A stretch of 64,000 bases of DNA. Source: Marinoscillum sp049115815 (GTDB lineage Bacteria; Bacteroidota; Bacteroidia; Cytophagales; Cyclobacteriaceae). Made by a program: the position numbers and the translations under genes. Every line of letters begins with the position of its first letter. The first letter of the stretch is position 1. This document shows, one piece after another, positions 16,939 to 26,514 of the stretch. The stretch is from the NCBI GenBank assembly GCA_049115815.1, contig JAGDZO010000004.1:328860-392859 (forward strand), read 5' to 3'. The notes under the pieces are model-generated. The model did not search any database. It saw only the letters and a program-made list of their open reading frames with translations, and had not been told where the DNA came from.

Positions 16939-17679
16939 ATGGAAGAGCCAATAAACCAAGACAATTTACCAAAGCATATTGCCGTTATCATGGACGGGAA
17001 TGGACGCTGGGCAAAAAAGCAGGGTGCGGCTAGAATTTTTGGTCACCGAAATGCCATTAAGGCTGTAAGGGAAGTGACTGAAGGGTGTGCAGAAATGGGA
17101 ATAGAGTGTTTGACCTTATATGCTTTCAGTACTGAAAATTGGCAAAGACCAAAAGACGAAGTGGATAATCTGATGTCCTTATTGGTTGCCACCATAGTGG
17201 AGGAAGTGCCTACTTTGATGAAGAACAATGTGAGCCTGCATACGATTGGTGATATAAGCCGATTGCCAGATAAAGCTCAGAAAAAACTGGCCGAAGGAAA
17301 GCAGAAGACTGAAGCAAATACTGGGCTGAAATTGATCTTGGCTTTGAATTATAGTGGGCGCTGGGATATGTCAGCAGCCGCCAAAAAAATAGCTCTGAAA
17401 ATAGCAAATGGAGAACTCACTCCAGAGCAAGTAGATCAGAAGGAAGTTGATAAGCATCTCGATACTTACGGTTTTCCTGATCCTGAATTGTTAATTAGGA
17501 CAAGCGGAGAAATGAGAATCAGCAATTTTTTGCTTTGGCAAATGGCATATACAGAGATGTTTTTCACTCCGGTACTATGGCCTGATTTTAGGAAAGCAGA
17601 CTTGAATGAAGCAGTGAGAACATATCAGAAGCGTGAGCGAAGATTTGGAATGATAAGCGAACAGGTGAAACCTGCATAA
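16939..17679 (+). CDS. uppS: Isoprenyl transferase (undecaprenyl diphosphate synthase)
   Basis: Cis-prenyltransferase, 246 residues, making the C55 lipid carrier for peptidoglycan and polysaccharide building blocks. Landmarks: HIAVIMDGNGRWAKKQG (catalytic Asp and P-loop-like region, about residues 13-29), FGHRNAIKAVREV, LYAFSTENWQRP, and PDPELLIRTSGEMRISNFLLWQ near the C-terminus. The ATG at 16939 is preferred over an upstream TTG at 16921. Its stop overlaps the bamA start by 1 bp. The lipid carrier would also serve the polysaccharide locus at 42.7-62.3 kb. Confidence 0.95.
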   Translation: MEEPINQDNLPKHIAVIMDGNGRWAKKQGAARIFGHRNAIKAVREVTEGCAEMGIECLTLYAFSTENWQRPKDEVDNLMSLLVATIVEEVPTLMKNNVSLHTIGDISRLPDKAQKKLAEGKQKTEANTGLKLILALNYSGRWDMSAAAKKIALKIANGELTPEQVDQKEVDKHLDTYGFPDPELLIRTSGEMRISNFLLWQMAYTEMFFTPVLWPDFRKADLNEAVRTYQKRERRFGMISEQVKPA

Positions 17680-20339
17680 TGAATAAATATCTAATCATAA
17701 TTCTTTCATTGTTAGCTACGGAGCTTTCTGGTCAAATCCGATTTGGTCGTCAAGCTCAGCAGTCATCTAATGAACTAGCTATCAACTACTCTAGTCCTCA
17801 GGAATATGAAATCGTTGAGATTAAGGTAGAAGGGGTAAAGTACTTGGATAATAATGCGCTGATATCCCTTTCAGAACTCAGAGTAGGCGACAAAATAAAA
17901 ATTCCAGGAGATGAGATTTCCACTGCCATTAAAAAGCTTTGGAAGCAAGGTATCATCGGCACGGTGGAGATCAATGCTGAAAAAATAGAAAACGGAAAAA
18001 TCTGGTTGGTCATCAACCTAACGGAGCGTCCAAGGCTAACGAAATACGAATTCAGAGGAGTATCAAAAAGTCACGAAAGTGAGTTGAAAGACAAAATAGA
18101 CCTTGTGAGAGGTAAGATTTTGACAGATGTTGTGATCAAAAACACAGAGCTGGCAGTAAAAAAGTATTATGAGGGCAAGGGATTTTTGAATGCTGAAGTA
18201 AAAATCAGACAGAAACTAGATACGGTTTTGTCTAATAGTGTGAACATCATTATCAAGGTGGATAAAAATCAAAAAGTGAAAGTGAAGAATATTACTTTCA
18301 TAGGTGATGATAACTTCACCAATGCTAAACTGAGAAGTAAACTTAAAAATGTAGGTGAAACGCCAAGACTTGCTCTTCCTCGTGATTTACTAGAAAAGAC
18401 AGTAATGGTGCTGTCCCCAAAAAACTTTTTCTATTTCCTTACACACAAAGAAGAAAGACCTTTCAAAAGCCTGATGGAGTATTTAGGCGAAGAAGTCAAT
18501 GTGAATATCTTCAAATCTGCCAAGTTTATCAGATCAGATTTCGAAGAGGATAAACAAGGGTTGATTGCGTTTTACAATTCAAAAGGTTATCGCGATGCTG
18601 AGATCTTGATAGATTCAGTTTACAATATTGACAGAAAGTACCTCAACATAGACATGTATGTTGATCCGGGAAATAAGTATCATTTCCGTGACATCATTTG
18701 GACAGGAAACTACGTCTATGATAACGAATATCTCGATCAGGTCTTGGGAATAGAAAAAGGAGATGTCTATGACTTAGAATTGGTCAATCAGAAATTAAAC
18801 TACAATCCTACAGGTGCAGATATCAGCTCACTCTATATGGATGATGGTTATTTGTTTTTCTCTGTAAACCCGATTGAGGTGGGAGTTTCTCAAGACTCTA
18901 TTGATTTGGAAATGAGAATTTTTGAAGGCTCTCAGGCCACTATCAATGAAGTGACCATCTCCGGAAATGATAAAACCAATGATCATGTAGTCTTAAGAGA
19001 GATCAGAACATTACCAGGGCAGAAGTTTAATCGGTCGGAATTGATCAGGACACAAAGAGAATTATCACAACTTGGATATTTTGATCCTGAGCAAGTCAAC
19101 CCTGTGCCAAAGCCAAATCCTGTTGATGAAACGGTGGACATAGAGTGGCAGCTTGTAGAGAGACCAAATGATCAGGTAGAACTCTCAGGAGGATGGGGTG
19201 GTCAGTTCGGTTTTGTAGGTACGCTAGGGCTTAGTTTCAATAATTTTTCAGTTAAAAACATTCCGCATTTTGATAAATGGAGGCCGCTACCAATGGGTGA
19301 CGGGCAAAAACTATCCATCAGAATGCAGGCGAATGGAAGAAGATTTCAGAGTTATTCTGCGAGTTTCAGTGAACCATGGCTGGGTGGCAGGAAACCAAAT
19401 AATTTTGGCGTAAGCCTTACAAGATCGGTTCAGCGTCAGATAGATTTTAGAACTAATGATCTCCAGGGAGTTCTTCAGCTGAATGCAGCTACAGTTTCAC
19501 TAGGACGAAGAGTGCAATGGCCCGATGATTTCTTTACAGTAAGTAATTCTATTTCTTATCAGCAGTATATTATTCTGGGCAATCTTTCGCGAGCATATGG
19601 TTTCAATGGTGATACCAAAACCAATAGTATTACGCTCAATAATACCATAGCGAGAAATTCCGTTGATAACCCCATGTACCCACGAAGCGGATCATCGCTC
19701 TCTGTGAGTGCATCTTTCACTCCACCATATTCTCTAATGAATAATGTGGATTATAGCGATGAAGATGAAGTGGAAGCGTTTAACTTCTTGGAATATCATA
19801 AGTGGAACCTTGACTTTAAGTACTACTTAAAACTCGCTGGTAAATTGGTATTGGCTCCAAGAGCCCACTTTGGTTTCTTAGGATCATATTCTGATAAAGT
19901 GGGTGTTGGTCCTTTTGAAAGATTTCAGCTAGGTGGTGATGGGCTAACCGGTGGCGGAGGTCAATTTGTATTAGGTACTGACGTGATTGGCTTGCGTGGC
20001 TATGAAAACAACGTCATTACACCTCGTGATCCTGAAACTGGAATTGATGGAGGTACGGTATTTACTAAGTTTGTAATGGAATTGAGATATCCAGTGTCAT
20101 TGAACCCATCTGCGACCATCTATATGCTGACCTTCTTCGAAGGAGGTAACAACTGGAATGATTTTACACAGTTTAACCCGTACAATCTAAGAAGGTCTGC
20201 AGGTGTAGGTGTTAGGATTTTTATGCCGGCATTTGGTCTCCTCGGACTTGACTGGGGGTATGGTCTTGACCCAGCACCTGGTGCTTTGGATGTTAGCGGA
20301 GCTCAGTTTCACTTCTCTATTGGACAACAAATTAGATAG
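17679..20339 (+). CDS. bamA: Outer membrane protein assembly factor BamA
   Basis: Omp85-family core of the beta-barrel assembly machine, 886 residues. A signal peptide (NKYLIIILSLLATELSGQ) is followed by POTRA domains over about residues 45-470, including VEIKVEGVKYLDNNAL, KNITFIGDDNFTNAKL and EVTISGNDKTNDHVVLREI. The C-terminal 16-strand barrel runs to the end and contains GGDGLTGGGGQFVLGTDVIG (the conserved loop 6 region, LRGYENN). It lies between uppS and two OmpH/Skp chaperone genes, the usual bamA-skp order. Confidence 0.94.
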   Translation: MNKYLIIILSLLATELSGQIRFGRQAQQSSNELAINYSSPQEYEIVEIKVEGVKYLDNNALISLSELRVGDKIKIPGDEISTAIKKLWKQGIIGTVEINAEKIENGKIWLVINLTERPRLTKYEFRGVSKSHESELKDKIDLVRGKILTDVVIKNTELAVKKYYEGKGFLNAEVKIRQKLDTVLSNSVNIIIKVDKNQKVKVKNITFIGDDNFTNAKLRSKLKNVGETPRLALPRDLLEKTVMVLSPKNFFYFLTHKEERPFKSLMEYLGEEVNVNIFKSAKFIRSDFEEDKQGLIAFYNSKGYRDAEILIDSVYNIDRKYLNIDMYVDPGNKYHFRDIIWTGNYVYDNEYLDQVLGIEKGDVYDLELVNQKLNYNPTGADISSLYMDDGYLFFSVNPIEVGVSQDSIDLEMRIFEGSQATINEVTISGNDKTNDHVVLREIRTLPGQKFNRSELIRTQRELSQLGYFDPEQVNPVPKPNPVDETVDIEWQLVERPNDQVELSGGWGGQFGFVGTLGLSFNNFSVKNIPHFDKWRPLPMGDGQKLSIRMQANGRRFQSYSASFSEPWLGGRKPNNFGVSLTRSVQRQIDFRTNDLQGVLQLNAATVSLGRRVQWPDDFFTVSNSISYQQYIILGNLSRAYGFNGDTKTNSITLNNTIARNSVDNPMYPRSGSSLSVSASFTPPYSLMNNVDYSDEDEVEAFNFLEYHKWNLDFKYYLKLAGKLVLAPRAHFGFLGSYSDKVGVGPFERFQLGGDGLTGGGGQFVLGTDVIGLRGYENNVITPRDPETGIDGGTVFTKFVMELRYPVSLNPSATIYMLTFFEGGNNWNDFTQFNPYNLRRSAGVGVRIFMPAFGLLGLDWGYGLDPAPGALDVSGAQFHFSIGQQIR

Positions 20340-20342
20340 GGT

Positions 20343-20876
20343 ATGAAACGATCGTTTGTGTTTATTTTCTGTATGTCATTTATTCTTGGCACTAGCTTTG
20401 CACAGAAGTTTGGGTATGTCGATACCAAATACGTTTTGAGCAGGATGTCTGAGTACAAAGAAGCCCAAGCCGAAATAGAAAAATTAGCCAAGGGCTGGGA
20501 GGCTGAAATACAAGAGATGTACAAGAAGGCTGAGGAAATGGAAGCGGCTTTTCAAGCAGAAGAAGTGCTCCTTACAGCTGAAATGAGTGAGGAACGAAGA
20601 CAAGAGATCGACAGAGAGTGGAAAGAAGTAAAAGAATATCAAAAACAAATCTTTGGTTTTGAAGGGCTTTATTTTCTGAAAAAGAAAGAACTCATTAAGC
20701 CAGTTCAAGATCAGGTGTTTGAAGCGACAGAAAAGGTAGCCAAAAACAATAGGCTCCAGATCGTATTTGATAAATCAGGGGACTTAGTCATGATATATAC
20801 AGACCCTATTCATGACTACACCGATTATGTTTTAGAAGAATTGGGTTTGGGTGAAAATCAAGAAAGTACTAACTAG
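20343..20876 (+). CDS. OmpH/Skp family periplasmic chaperone (first copy)
   Basis: A 177-residue OmpH family protein. A signal peptide (RSFVFIFCMSFILGTSFAQ) precedes FGYVDTKYVLSRMSEYKEAQ, the conserved strand that opens the family. The middle (about residues 45-115) is a long charged coiled coil, AEIEKLAKGWEAEIQEMYKK and onward, forming the Skp tentacle. A C-terminal strand region ends in DYTDYVLEELGLGE. Skp binds unfolded outer-membrane proteins on their way to BamA. It is 3 bp after bamA and followed by a paralogue. Confidence 0.88.
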   Translation: MKRSFVFIFCMSFILGTSFAQKFGYVDTKYVLSRMSEYKEAQAEIEKLAKGWEAEIQEMYKKAEEMEAAFQAEEVLLTAEMSEERRQEIDREWKEVKEYQKQIFGFEGLYFLKKKELIKPVQDQVFEATEKVAKNNRLQIVFDKSGDLVMIYTDPIHDYTDYVLEELGLGENQESTN

Positions 20877-20889
20877 GAACAATAAAATT

Positions 20890-21432
20890 ATGAAAGCGAG
20901 AATACTAACTGTAATGGTGATTTTGGTGGCATTTGCTGGGCAATTGGCTGCACAAGGTGGATTGAAAATTGGTTATACCAATGCTGATTATGTTTTGAGC
21001 CTCTTACCAGAAGCCAAACAAATTGATGCAGAATTGAAAGCCTACGAGAAGCAACTTCAAAATCAGATCCAAGCAAAATATAATGACTTGCAAACAAAAA
21101 TGGCTGATTATCAGACCAATGCTGCTAGCTGGGATGATCTAATCAGAACAGACAAAGAAACTGAAATTCAGACTTTGCAACAGGGAATTCAAAAATTTCA
21201 GCAAGACGCTGAGGTATCTATGAGCAACAAAAGAAACAAGCTTTTGAAGCCAGTCTATGAGAGAATAGGTAACGCCATTGAGTCTGTAGCTGTAGAGAAT
21301 AGCTATTCTCACATCTTCAGCGCAGGATCTCCAGGGTTTGATGTATTGCTATATGCAAGAGAAGAAGATGACGTTTCTAATTTGATCTTGAAGAAATTGG
21401 GTATTACACCTCCAGCACCTGCAGGAGAGTAA
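20890..21432 (+). CDS. OmpH/Skp family periplasmic chaperone (second copy)
   Basis: Paralogue of the preceding gene, 180 residues. The signal peptide is ILTVMVILVAFAGQLAAQ, then LKIGYTNADYVLSLLPEAKQ and a coiled coil (about residues 45-120), ending in LILKKLGITPPAPAGE. The ATG at 20890 is chosen because it places a normal signal peptide at the N-terminus and removes an overlap with the upstream gene. Tandem Skp-like proteins after bamA are common in Bacteroidota. Coiled-coil loops differ between the copies, so client specificity may differ; that is inference. Confidence 0.88.
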   Translation: MKARILTVMVILVAFAGQLAAQGGLKIGYTNADYVLSLLPEAKQIDAELKAYEKQLQNQIQAKYNDLQTKMADYQTNAASWDDLIRTDKETEIQTLQQGIQKFQQDAEVSMSNKRNKLLKPVYERIGNAIESVAVENSYSHIFSAGSPGFDVLLYAREEDDVSNLILKKLGITPPAPAGE

Positions 21433-21455
21433 GTCATAGAAAATATCATTGTTTG

Positions 21456-21488
21456 AAAGCCACCATATTGAGTTATGGTGGTTTTTTT
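21456..21488. terminator. Terminator after OmpH/Skp pair
   Basis: Stem AAAGCCACCATA / TATGGTGGTTTT with a 6-nt loop TTGAGT is followed by a T run, 23 bp after the stop. It lies between convergent genes and ends the uppS-bamA-skp transcript. Confidence 0.8.
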
Positions 21489-21496
21489 GTGGCCTG

Positions 21497-22678
21497 CTAG
21501 TGGATGATTATACCCGCAATAAGTCCAGCCAATATGATGAGAGGAGTTGGTGTTTTGGTGAAATGCATCAACCCTACGGTGCTAAATATCAAGACGTAAT
21601 TAATCCAACTAGAATCCAAAGGCTCAAATAATATGAATGCGGCGGCTATTACCATTCCAGAGCTCACAGCATTGACACCTTCCAAAGAGGCCTTGACCAC
21701 TCTGTATTTCTTAAGATCCTCCCAAAATCTAATAACAAAGAATATCAAAAATGTGCCTGGCAAAAAGACACCAGCGGCAGCCATAAATCCACCTATAATC
21801 TGCTGAAGGAGCGAGGTGTTATCCATACTGACAGCACCTACATATGCACTGAATGAAAAAACCGGACCTGGCAATGCCTGAACAAAACCATAGCCAGACA
21901 GGAACTCCTCAGAAGTTAGCCAGCCTTTAAATTCTACGAATTCATTATATAGCAGAGGAACGAGTACTTGTCCACCACCGAAAATCAAGCTGCCGTTTCG
22001 ATAAAAGTTCTCAAAAAGTCTAATTGGTAGGTATTGGGTCACACCTCCAAGTACAGCGGCGAATACCAGCACCGAAAGCCAAAGGATAAAGTTGCTCCAG
22101 TTGATTTTAATGGCAGATTTTTCTTCTTCTGGCAGCTGCTTAAACTTAAAAGCGGTCACGAATCCACCCAACAATAACATAATAGGGAATGCCCAGGGTG
22201 TTCTGAAGATATAAGCCACTACAATCGAAATTAACATCAGGATAAAAGCGGTGCGAGTGGAGACAACACTTTTGGTGATTTTGTAAGCGCTATAGGCCAC
22301 TATGCCTACAGCTATCGGCTGGATATAGGTGAGGAAAGAAAGAGAGATATCCATTTCTTGAAATACGTTCACCATGATGCCCAGAGCAATCATTATGCTC
22401 AAAGCAGGAAACGCCCAGATAAGTAAGGTGAGATAGGCCAAATTGGGTCCCCCTATTTTGAAACCAATAGCCGTGATGGTCTGAGTAGAGGTGGGCCCTG
22501 GTAGTATCTGACATAGGGCGTATAGCTCCATCAGATCTTTTTCCGAAAGGTATTTCCTCTTGGTGACCAACATTTCGATCATGAAACCCAAATGAGCCGT
22601 AGGGCCACCAAATGCTGTAACAGAGAGAAAAAGAACGTCTCTTAGAAAAATGAGATATCTAACTCTCTTGACGGACAT
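21497..22678 (-). CDS. chrA: Chromate transporter, long-chain ChrA
   Basis: Membrane protein of 393 residues with two homologous CHR domains. The first begins FLRDVLFLSVTAFGGPTAHLGFM and has the hallmark LCQILPGPTSTQTITAIGF; the second has FGGGQVLVPLLYNEFV and GFVQALPGPVFSFSAYVGA. About ten membrane segments are predicted. Members efflux chromate or transport sulfate-like oxyanions. The start overlaps the stop of the 2OG oxygenase gene by 1 bp. It is last in a minus-strand run and converges on the OmpH pair. Actual substrate in this organism is not known; a sulfate-related role is possible given oxyanion similarity but has no direct support here. Confidence 0.9.
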   Translation of the reverse strand: MSVKRVRYLIFLRDVLFLSVTAFGGPTAHLGFMIEMLVTKRKYLSEKDLMELYALCQILPGPTSTQTITAIGFKIGGPNLAYLTLLIWAFPALSIMIALGIMVNVFQEMDISLSFLTYIQPIAVGIVAYSAYKITKSVVSTRTAFILMLISIVVAYIFRTPWAFPIMLLLGGFVTAFKFKQLPEEEKSAIKINWSNFILWLSVLVFAAVLGGVTQYLPIRLFENFYRNGSLIFGGGQVLVPLLYNEFVEFKGWLTSEEFLSGYGFVQALPGPVFSFSAYVGAVSMDNTSLLQQIIGGFMAAAGVFLPGTFLIFFVIRFWEDLKKYRVVKASLEGVNAVSSGMVIAAAFILFEPLDSSWINYVLIFSTVGLMHFTKTPTPLIILAGLIAGIIIH

Positions 22679-23643
22679 TAATTCTTTAGACCTATTTCTT
22701 TCAATCTTTGATTTAGGAATTCACCGGCAGTCATGTCCTCATATTGTTTCGGATGTTCTTCCGTCACACAGCTATCGAGACATGTTAAGTCCATATCTGA
22801 GATAGGGTGCATGAAAAATGGGATAGAATACCGAGAAGATCCCATAAGCTCCCTCGGTGGATTGACCACCCTGTGTATTGTTGATTTCAATTTATGATTT
22901 GTGAGTCTGTCGAGCATATCGCCTACATTCACTACTATCTGATCTGGCAATGCCGTAATAGGAATCCACTCTCCGTCACGTCTTCTCACTTGTAGACCAT
23001 CTGCACTTGCACCCATCAGCAAGGTGATAAGGTTGATGTCTCCATGCTCTGCTGCGCGCACAGCATCTGGCGGAATCTCGTCAGGGTTTTCAATTGGGAA
23101 ATAATGAATTTGCCTCAAGATGCTATTACCCTGCCGAACCTTATCATCAAAATAGTACTCATCTAGGCCCAGATGCAAAGCAATGGCTTGAAGCATACTT
23201 ATTCCCGCAGATTGAAGGATGCCAAATGCTTTCTGCGTATTTTCAGCAAATGTAGGAACCTCTGAAGGCCATATGTTTTCAGGATATTCATCAAGTTTGG
23301 AATCATTTGGCTGACCTACATGGTAAAATTCCTTGAGATCACCGGTGTTGCGCCCTTTAGCTTTTTCGCGACCCTTGCTAATATATCCTCTTTGACCTGC
23401 GAGTTCTTGGTGCTCGTATTTCAGTTTTTCTTCATCAGGCAGGGAAAAGAATTTCTCCACATCAGCATACAAGGCCTTAGTCAAGTCATCTGATAGGCCA
23501 TGATTTTTAATGGCTACAAAGCCAATGTTCTGATAGGCTTCTCCCAGCGATTTTACGAATTGAGTTTTAGTCTGAGGGTCTCCAGTCCTGAAATCATTGA
23601 GATCCAATGAAGGTATTTCGCTATAAAGGATGCTGTTGTTCAT
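22678..23643 (-). CDS. Isopenicillin N synthase-like 2OG-Fe(II) dioxygenase
   Basis: Non-haem iron oxygenase of 321 residues. The N-terminal DIOX_N domain (IPSLDLNDFRTGD to about residue 120) is followed by the 2OG-Fe(II) jelly roll (about 175-280). Iron ligands are visible in AAEHGDINLITLL (HxD) and KSTIHRVVNP (distal His), and the 2-oxoglutarate-binding Arg in SSRYSIPFFMHP (RxS). The family oxidises small molecules such as amino acids, hormones or antibiotic precursors. The substrate is unknown. It sits 40 bp downstream of recO and is coupled to the chromate transporter gene. Confidence 0.85.
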   Translation of the reverse strand: MNNSILYSEIPSLDLNDFRTGDPQTKTQFVKSLGEAYQNIGFVAIKNHGLSDDLTKALYADVEKFFSLPDEEKLKYEHQELAGQRGYISKGREKAKGRNTGDLKEFYHVGQPNDSKLDEYPENIWPSEVPTFAENTQKAFGILQSAGISMLQAIALHLGLDEYYFDDKVRQGNSILRQIHYFPIENPDEIPPDAVRAAEHGDINLITLLMGASADGLQVRRRDGEWIPITALPDQIVVNVGDMLDRLTNHKLKSTIHRVVNPPRELMGSSRYSIPFFMHPISDMDLTCLDSCVTEEHPKQYEDMTAGEFLNQRLKEIGLKN

Positions 23644-23683
23644 CGTTTTTCTAAATCAGTCTAAATTAAATCAATTCTTAATA

Positions 23684-24373
23684 CTAAGAGAAAACTTGGT
23701 GCAACACTTTAAGTGATTTGATTTCACCTATTTGTGATGTGTGATGCTCGTAATAATTTAGCAAAAATTCCAATGCTTTGAAACGGATAGCGCCTGATCC
23801 TCCAACTCGGTCATTGTAATTGGTTTTAATAATGGCAGTCACAAATTCTATTAATTGACTATCACCCTCTATCATATGAAGATCCATGCTCTCTAGCATT
23901 TCGTCACCATCTTGCGCGCCGAGTCCCACATGTGGTAGCAATTTGAGTAAAAAGTGAAGATGAAAGTTTTCGATTTCAGTCTCCAGTTGATCTAGTATGA
24001 TAATGGAATGCGAAAGAAAATGAAATAACCTCTGATGTTCTTCCCCTTTCTCTTGGGTAAGCAATTTTGATAGTATTTCTGTGAGAAAAAGCACAATAGA
24101 GCTTTTCCTTATGTCTTGCTGAATCTGGTGAGTTGGAGTGAAATATTTGTACTCAGACATTCGCTGAATCTCTCTATTGGGCTTTACATAACCGACTATA
24201 TCCAGCAAAGAGAATGGTTGAAAATAGGCAATACTTCTTTTAGATTTTGGACTTCTGATGCCATTCACGATGAAAGACATAAACCCATATTTTTCCGTGA
24301 ATATTTGAGCGATAATGCTTGATTCCTGATATTTCAGATATTTGATGACTATGCCTTTGGTGTTGACAATCAT
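23684..24373 (-). CDS. recO: DNA repair protein RecO
   Basis: RecF-pathway mediator that loads RecA onto SSB-coated single-stranded DNA, 229 residues. The N-terminal OB fold starts NTKGIVIKYLKYQESSIIAQ and continues with EKYGFMSFIVNGIRSPKSK. The helical C-terminal domain contains LTEILSKLLTQEKGEEHQ. The zinc-binding Cys cluster of many RecO proteins is absent, as in other Bacteroidota. The start abuts the porZ stop (1 bp overlap), a conserved neighbour pair in this phylum. Confidence 0.88.
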   Translation of the reverse strand: MIVNTKGIVIKYLKYQESSIIAQIFTEKYGFMSFIVNGIRSPKSKRSIAYFQPFSLLDIVGYVKPNREIQRMSEYKYFTPTHQIQQDIRKSSIVLFLTEILSKLLTQEKGEEHQRLFHFLSHSIIILDQLETEIENFHLHFLLKLLPHVGLGAQDGDEMLESMDLHMIEGDSQLIEFVTAIIKTNYNDRVGGSGAIRFKALEFLLNYYEHHTSQIGEIKSLKVLHQVFS

Positions 24374-26514
24374 CAGTTGACTACCGCTATTTTACCGATT
24401 ACTGTGTCTAGCCCATCTCGAGTAGATGTGAGTACGATATAGACGCCAGAGGCGACCCTTTGGCCATTGTAATCCAACAGATCCCAAGAGGCGGTGCCTC
24501 CATTGGCTTTTATTGATTGCATGAGTTTTCCATTCACATCTGTGATTTTCACGCTTGCATCTCTACTCAAGTTGGTAATCCCAACAAGTCCAGAGTAGCC
24601 GGGTCGCACAGGGTTTGGGAATATCTTGGCTTGCTGACTGGTACTTTGCCCAATCGACGAATTGCTTCTGTAGGAGATAAGTCCTTTGTCCGTGAGCATA
24701 AACATTTCACCAGATGAAGGATTGTACTCAAAGTCATATATAGTATGGGATAATAGAGCGGAATTCTCAGTGGTGAAATGATGCTCTAAATTATTCAGAA
24801 CATTGTCAAATATGTAAAGTCCGCTTTCTGCTCCCATCCATATTCTATTTCCGCCATCTACCGCTATCGCAAATATCTCCTCCCCCTCTAGCAAAAGTTG
24901 ATTCTCGTATATGGGCTCTATGGCATCTTGGTTGTTGAAAACAAAACTAGCATCGGAAAATATTGCCGGACCAGCATTCGTGGCTACCCACGCTTCATCA
25001 CCTAAGTCGATAGCCAATCCATTGACTTGATTGGAAGGTATTCCATCCGAAATGGTAATTAACCTTCGCTCATCATTGGCAAAATCTCTCACGATAAATC
25101 CACCACCATCAAATGATGATCGGGTCACCCAATATGAGTCAAATCTCGAAACATTGATATCAATAGGGAAGCGTGTGCCTAGCTGTCCATTAGTATAGCT
25201 TGTAAGCAAATTGTCTTTATCCCACGTGTAAAGAGCAACGTTATTGTCGAAAGAAGTAGCGAAGAGTTGACCATTGGCCACAGTTAAACTTGGAATAATC
25301 AGTCGCCCTTCATCAGTTTTCGTCAAGCCAGAAATGGTATCGTTGATACTCATGTCATAGAGTCCATATCCTGCAGATGAATAGATCATATGACCATTGA
25401 AATATTGGCCATCTGTCATGTTATAGAAGCCAGGGATCTGCTCTTGAGACCAACTGCTATTGTCAAAAACACTAAAGCCCAAAGAGTCAATCTGATCAAT
25501 GTAAGTTTCAGCCTTTGGGCCATAGAAGGCATATAAGTTTCCATTGGTATAGGAGATATTACTCATTTGATCAGCCTGCGGTCCATTGGGTAGGATATGC
25601 TCGCCACTTGGACTCAATATACCGGACTGATTCGTGCCGATCCAGAAGCCTTTCGATGACAATAGCGAGTTGGCCACTATGCCCTCAGGCAAAAAAGTTT
25701 TCTCAGAGCTCCGTAGATTGATCACTTCATTGCCTATGAGTCCTATGAGATTTTGATCAAAGGTGAGATCACGTATAAGAAAGCTATTTGAGAATATAGG
25801 TTGGATATTTTCTGAAAGCGAAATGGCAACAACACTGGTGTCATCTTGGACAGCATAGAGTTGGTCTCCTACTGTCAAGGATCGCAGGTTGATAGCACTA
25901 GCTTCAATAAGCTCCCAATTGTTAAAATCAAGTAGGTTCTTTTGTAGTAAACCGCTCTGTATTCTCGAATCGGATAGCACGAATAATCGCTCATTGATGA
26001 CCTTCAATTCTTTCACAGTGATATCTTCACCTTGCTCTCCAATGGATCTAAAGTTATCTGTGATTTCTTTTCTGTCAAGTGATACCACAATCACTCCGAA
26101 ATTGGTGCCCAAATAGGCGTTGGTTCCGTCAGAGGTGATGTCGAATACCTTTTTATTTCCCACCAACAGCGATTCGCTGAGATCACGAATAGTAGTGACT
26201 TTGCCTTGTGAATGCACATCTATGAGTCCGGATTCATATCCGATGATCAAGGCCTTGGCTTGTTCATCATACCAAAGAGCGCTAATGTCAGCATCTGATA
26301 GGCCGTCAATTTTCGTTAGGGTGTTGACATCTCCGGTGGTGGTGTCGATATAGAAAAGTCCATTTTCTGCTGCAGCGAATATTTTACCGTTACCCTCCAC
26401 CATTTTAGAGATAGAATTGTAACTGAAATGTACTCTCCAGCTATCAAGCGGTAACTGCTGACTCCACCCTGAGATGGCAAGAAGAACCAAAGCGGTACTA
26501 AAAAGCCTTTTCAT
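24373..26514 (-). CDS. porZ: Type IX secretion system protein PorZ-like (two beta-propellers plus CTD)
   Basis: Exported protein of 713 residues. The start at 26514 gives a signal peptide (KRLFSTALVLLAISGWSQ) followed by LPLDSWRVHFSYNSISKM, the typical PorZ N-terminus. Two beta-propellers follow, seen as repeated blocks such as KIFAAAENGLFYIDTTTG and NRIWMGAESGLYIFDN. The C-terminal 85 residues form a T9SS sorting-type domain (AKIFPNPVRPGYSG, then DVNGKLMQS and GVYIVLTS). PorZ in Porphyromonas is part of the surface attachment complex that anchors T9SS cargo to A-LPS. The frame is open 18 codons upstream into tdk, but that lacks a signal. The gene overlaps tdk by 17 bp. Confidence 0.85.
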   Translation of the reverse strand: MKRLFSTALVLLAISGWSQQLPLDSWRVHFSYNSISKMVEGNGKIFAAAENGLFYIDTTTGDVNTLTKIDGLSDADISALWYDEQAKALIIGYESGLIDVHSQGKVTTIRDLSESLLVGNKKVFDITSDGTNAYLGTNFGVIVVSLDRKEITDNFRSIGEQGEDITVKELKVINERLFVLSDSRIQSGLLQKNLLDFNNWELIEASAINLRSLTVGDQLYAVQDDTSVVAISLSENIQPIFSNSFLIRDLTFDQNLIGLIGNEVINLRSSEKTFLPEGIVANSLLSSKGFWIGTNQSGILSPSGEHILPNGPQADQMSNISYTNGNLYAFYGPKAETYIDQIDSLGFSVFDNSSWSQEQIPGFYNMTDGQYFNGHMIYSSAGYGLYDMSINDTISGLTKTDEGRLIIPSLTVANGQLFATSFDNNVALYTWDKDNLLTSYTNGQLGTRFPIDINVSRFDSYWVTRSSFDGGGFIVRDFANDERRLITISDGIPSNQVNGLAIDLGDEAWVATNAGPAIFSDASFVFNNQDAIEPIYENQLLLEGEEIFAIAVDGGNRIWMGAESGLYIFDNVLNNLEHHFTTENSALLSHTIYDFEYNPSSGEMFMLTDKGLISYRSNSSIGQSTSQQAKIFPNPVRPGYSGLVGITNLSRDASVKITDVNGKLMQSIKANGGTASWDLLDYNGQRVASGVYIVLTSTRDGLDTVIGKIAVVN

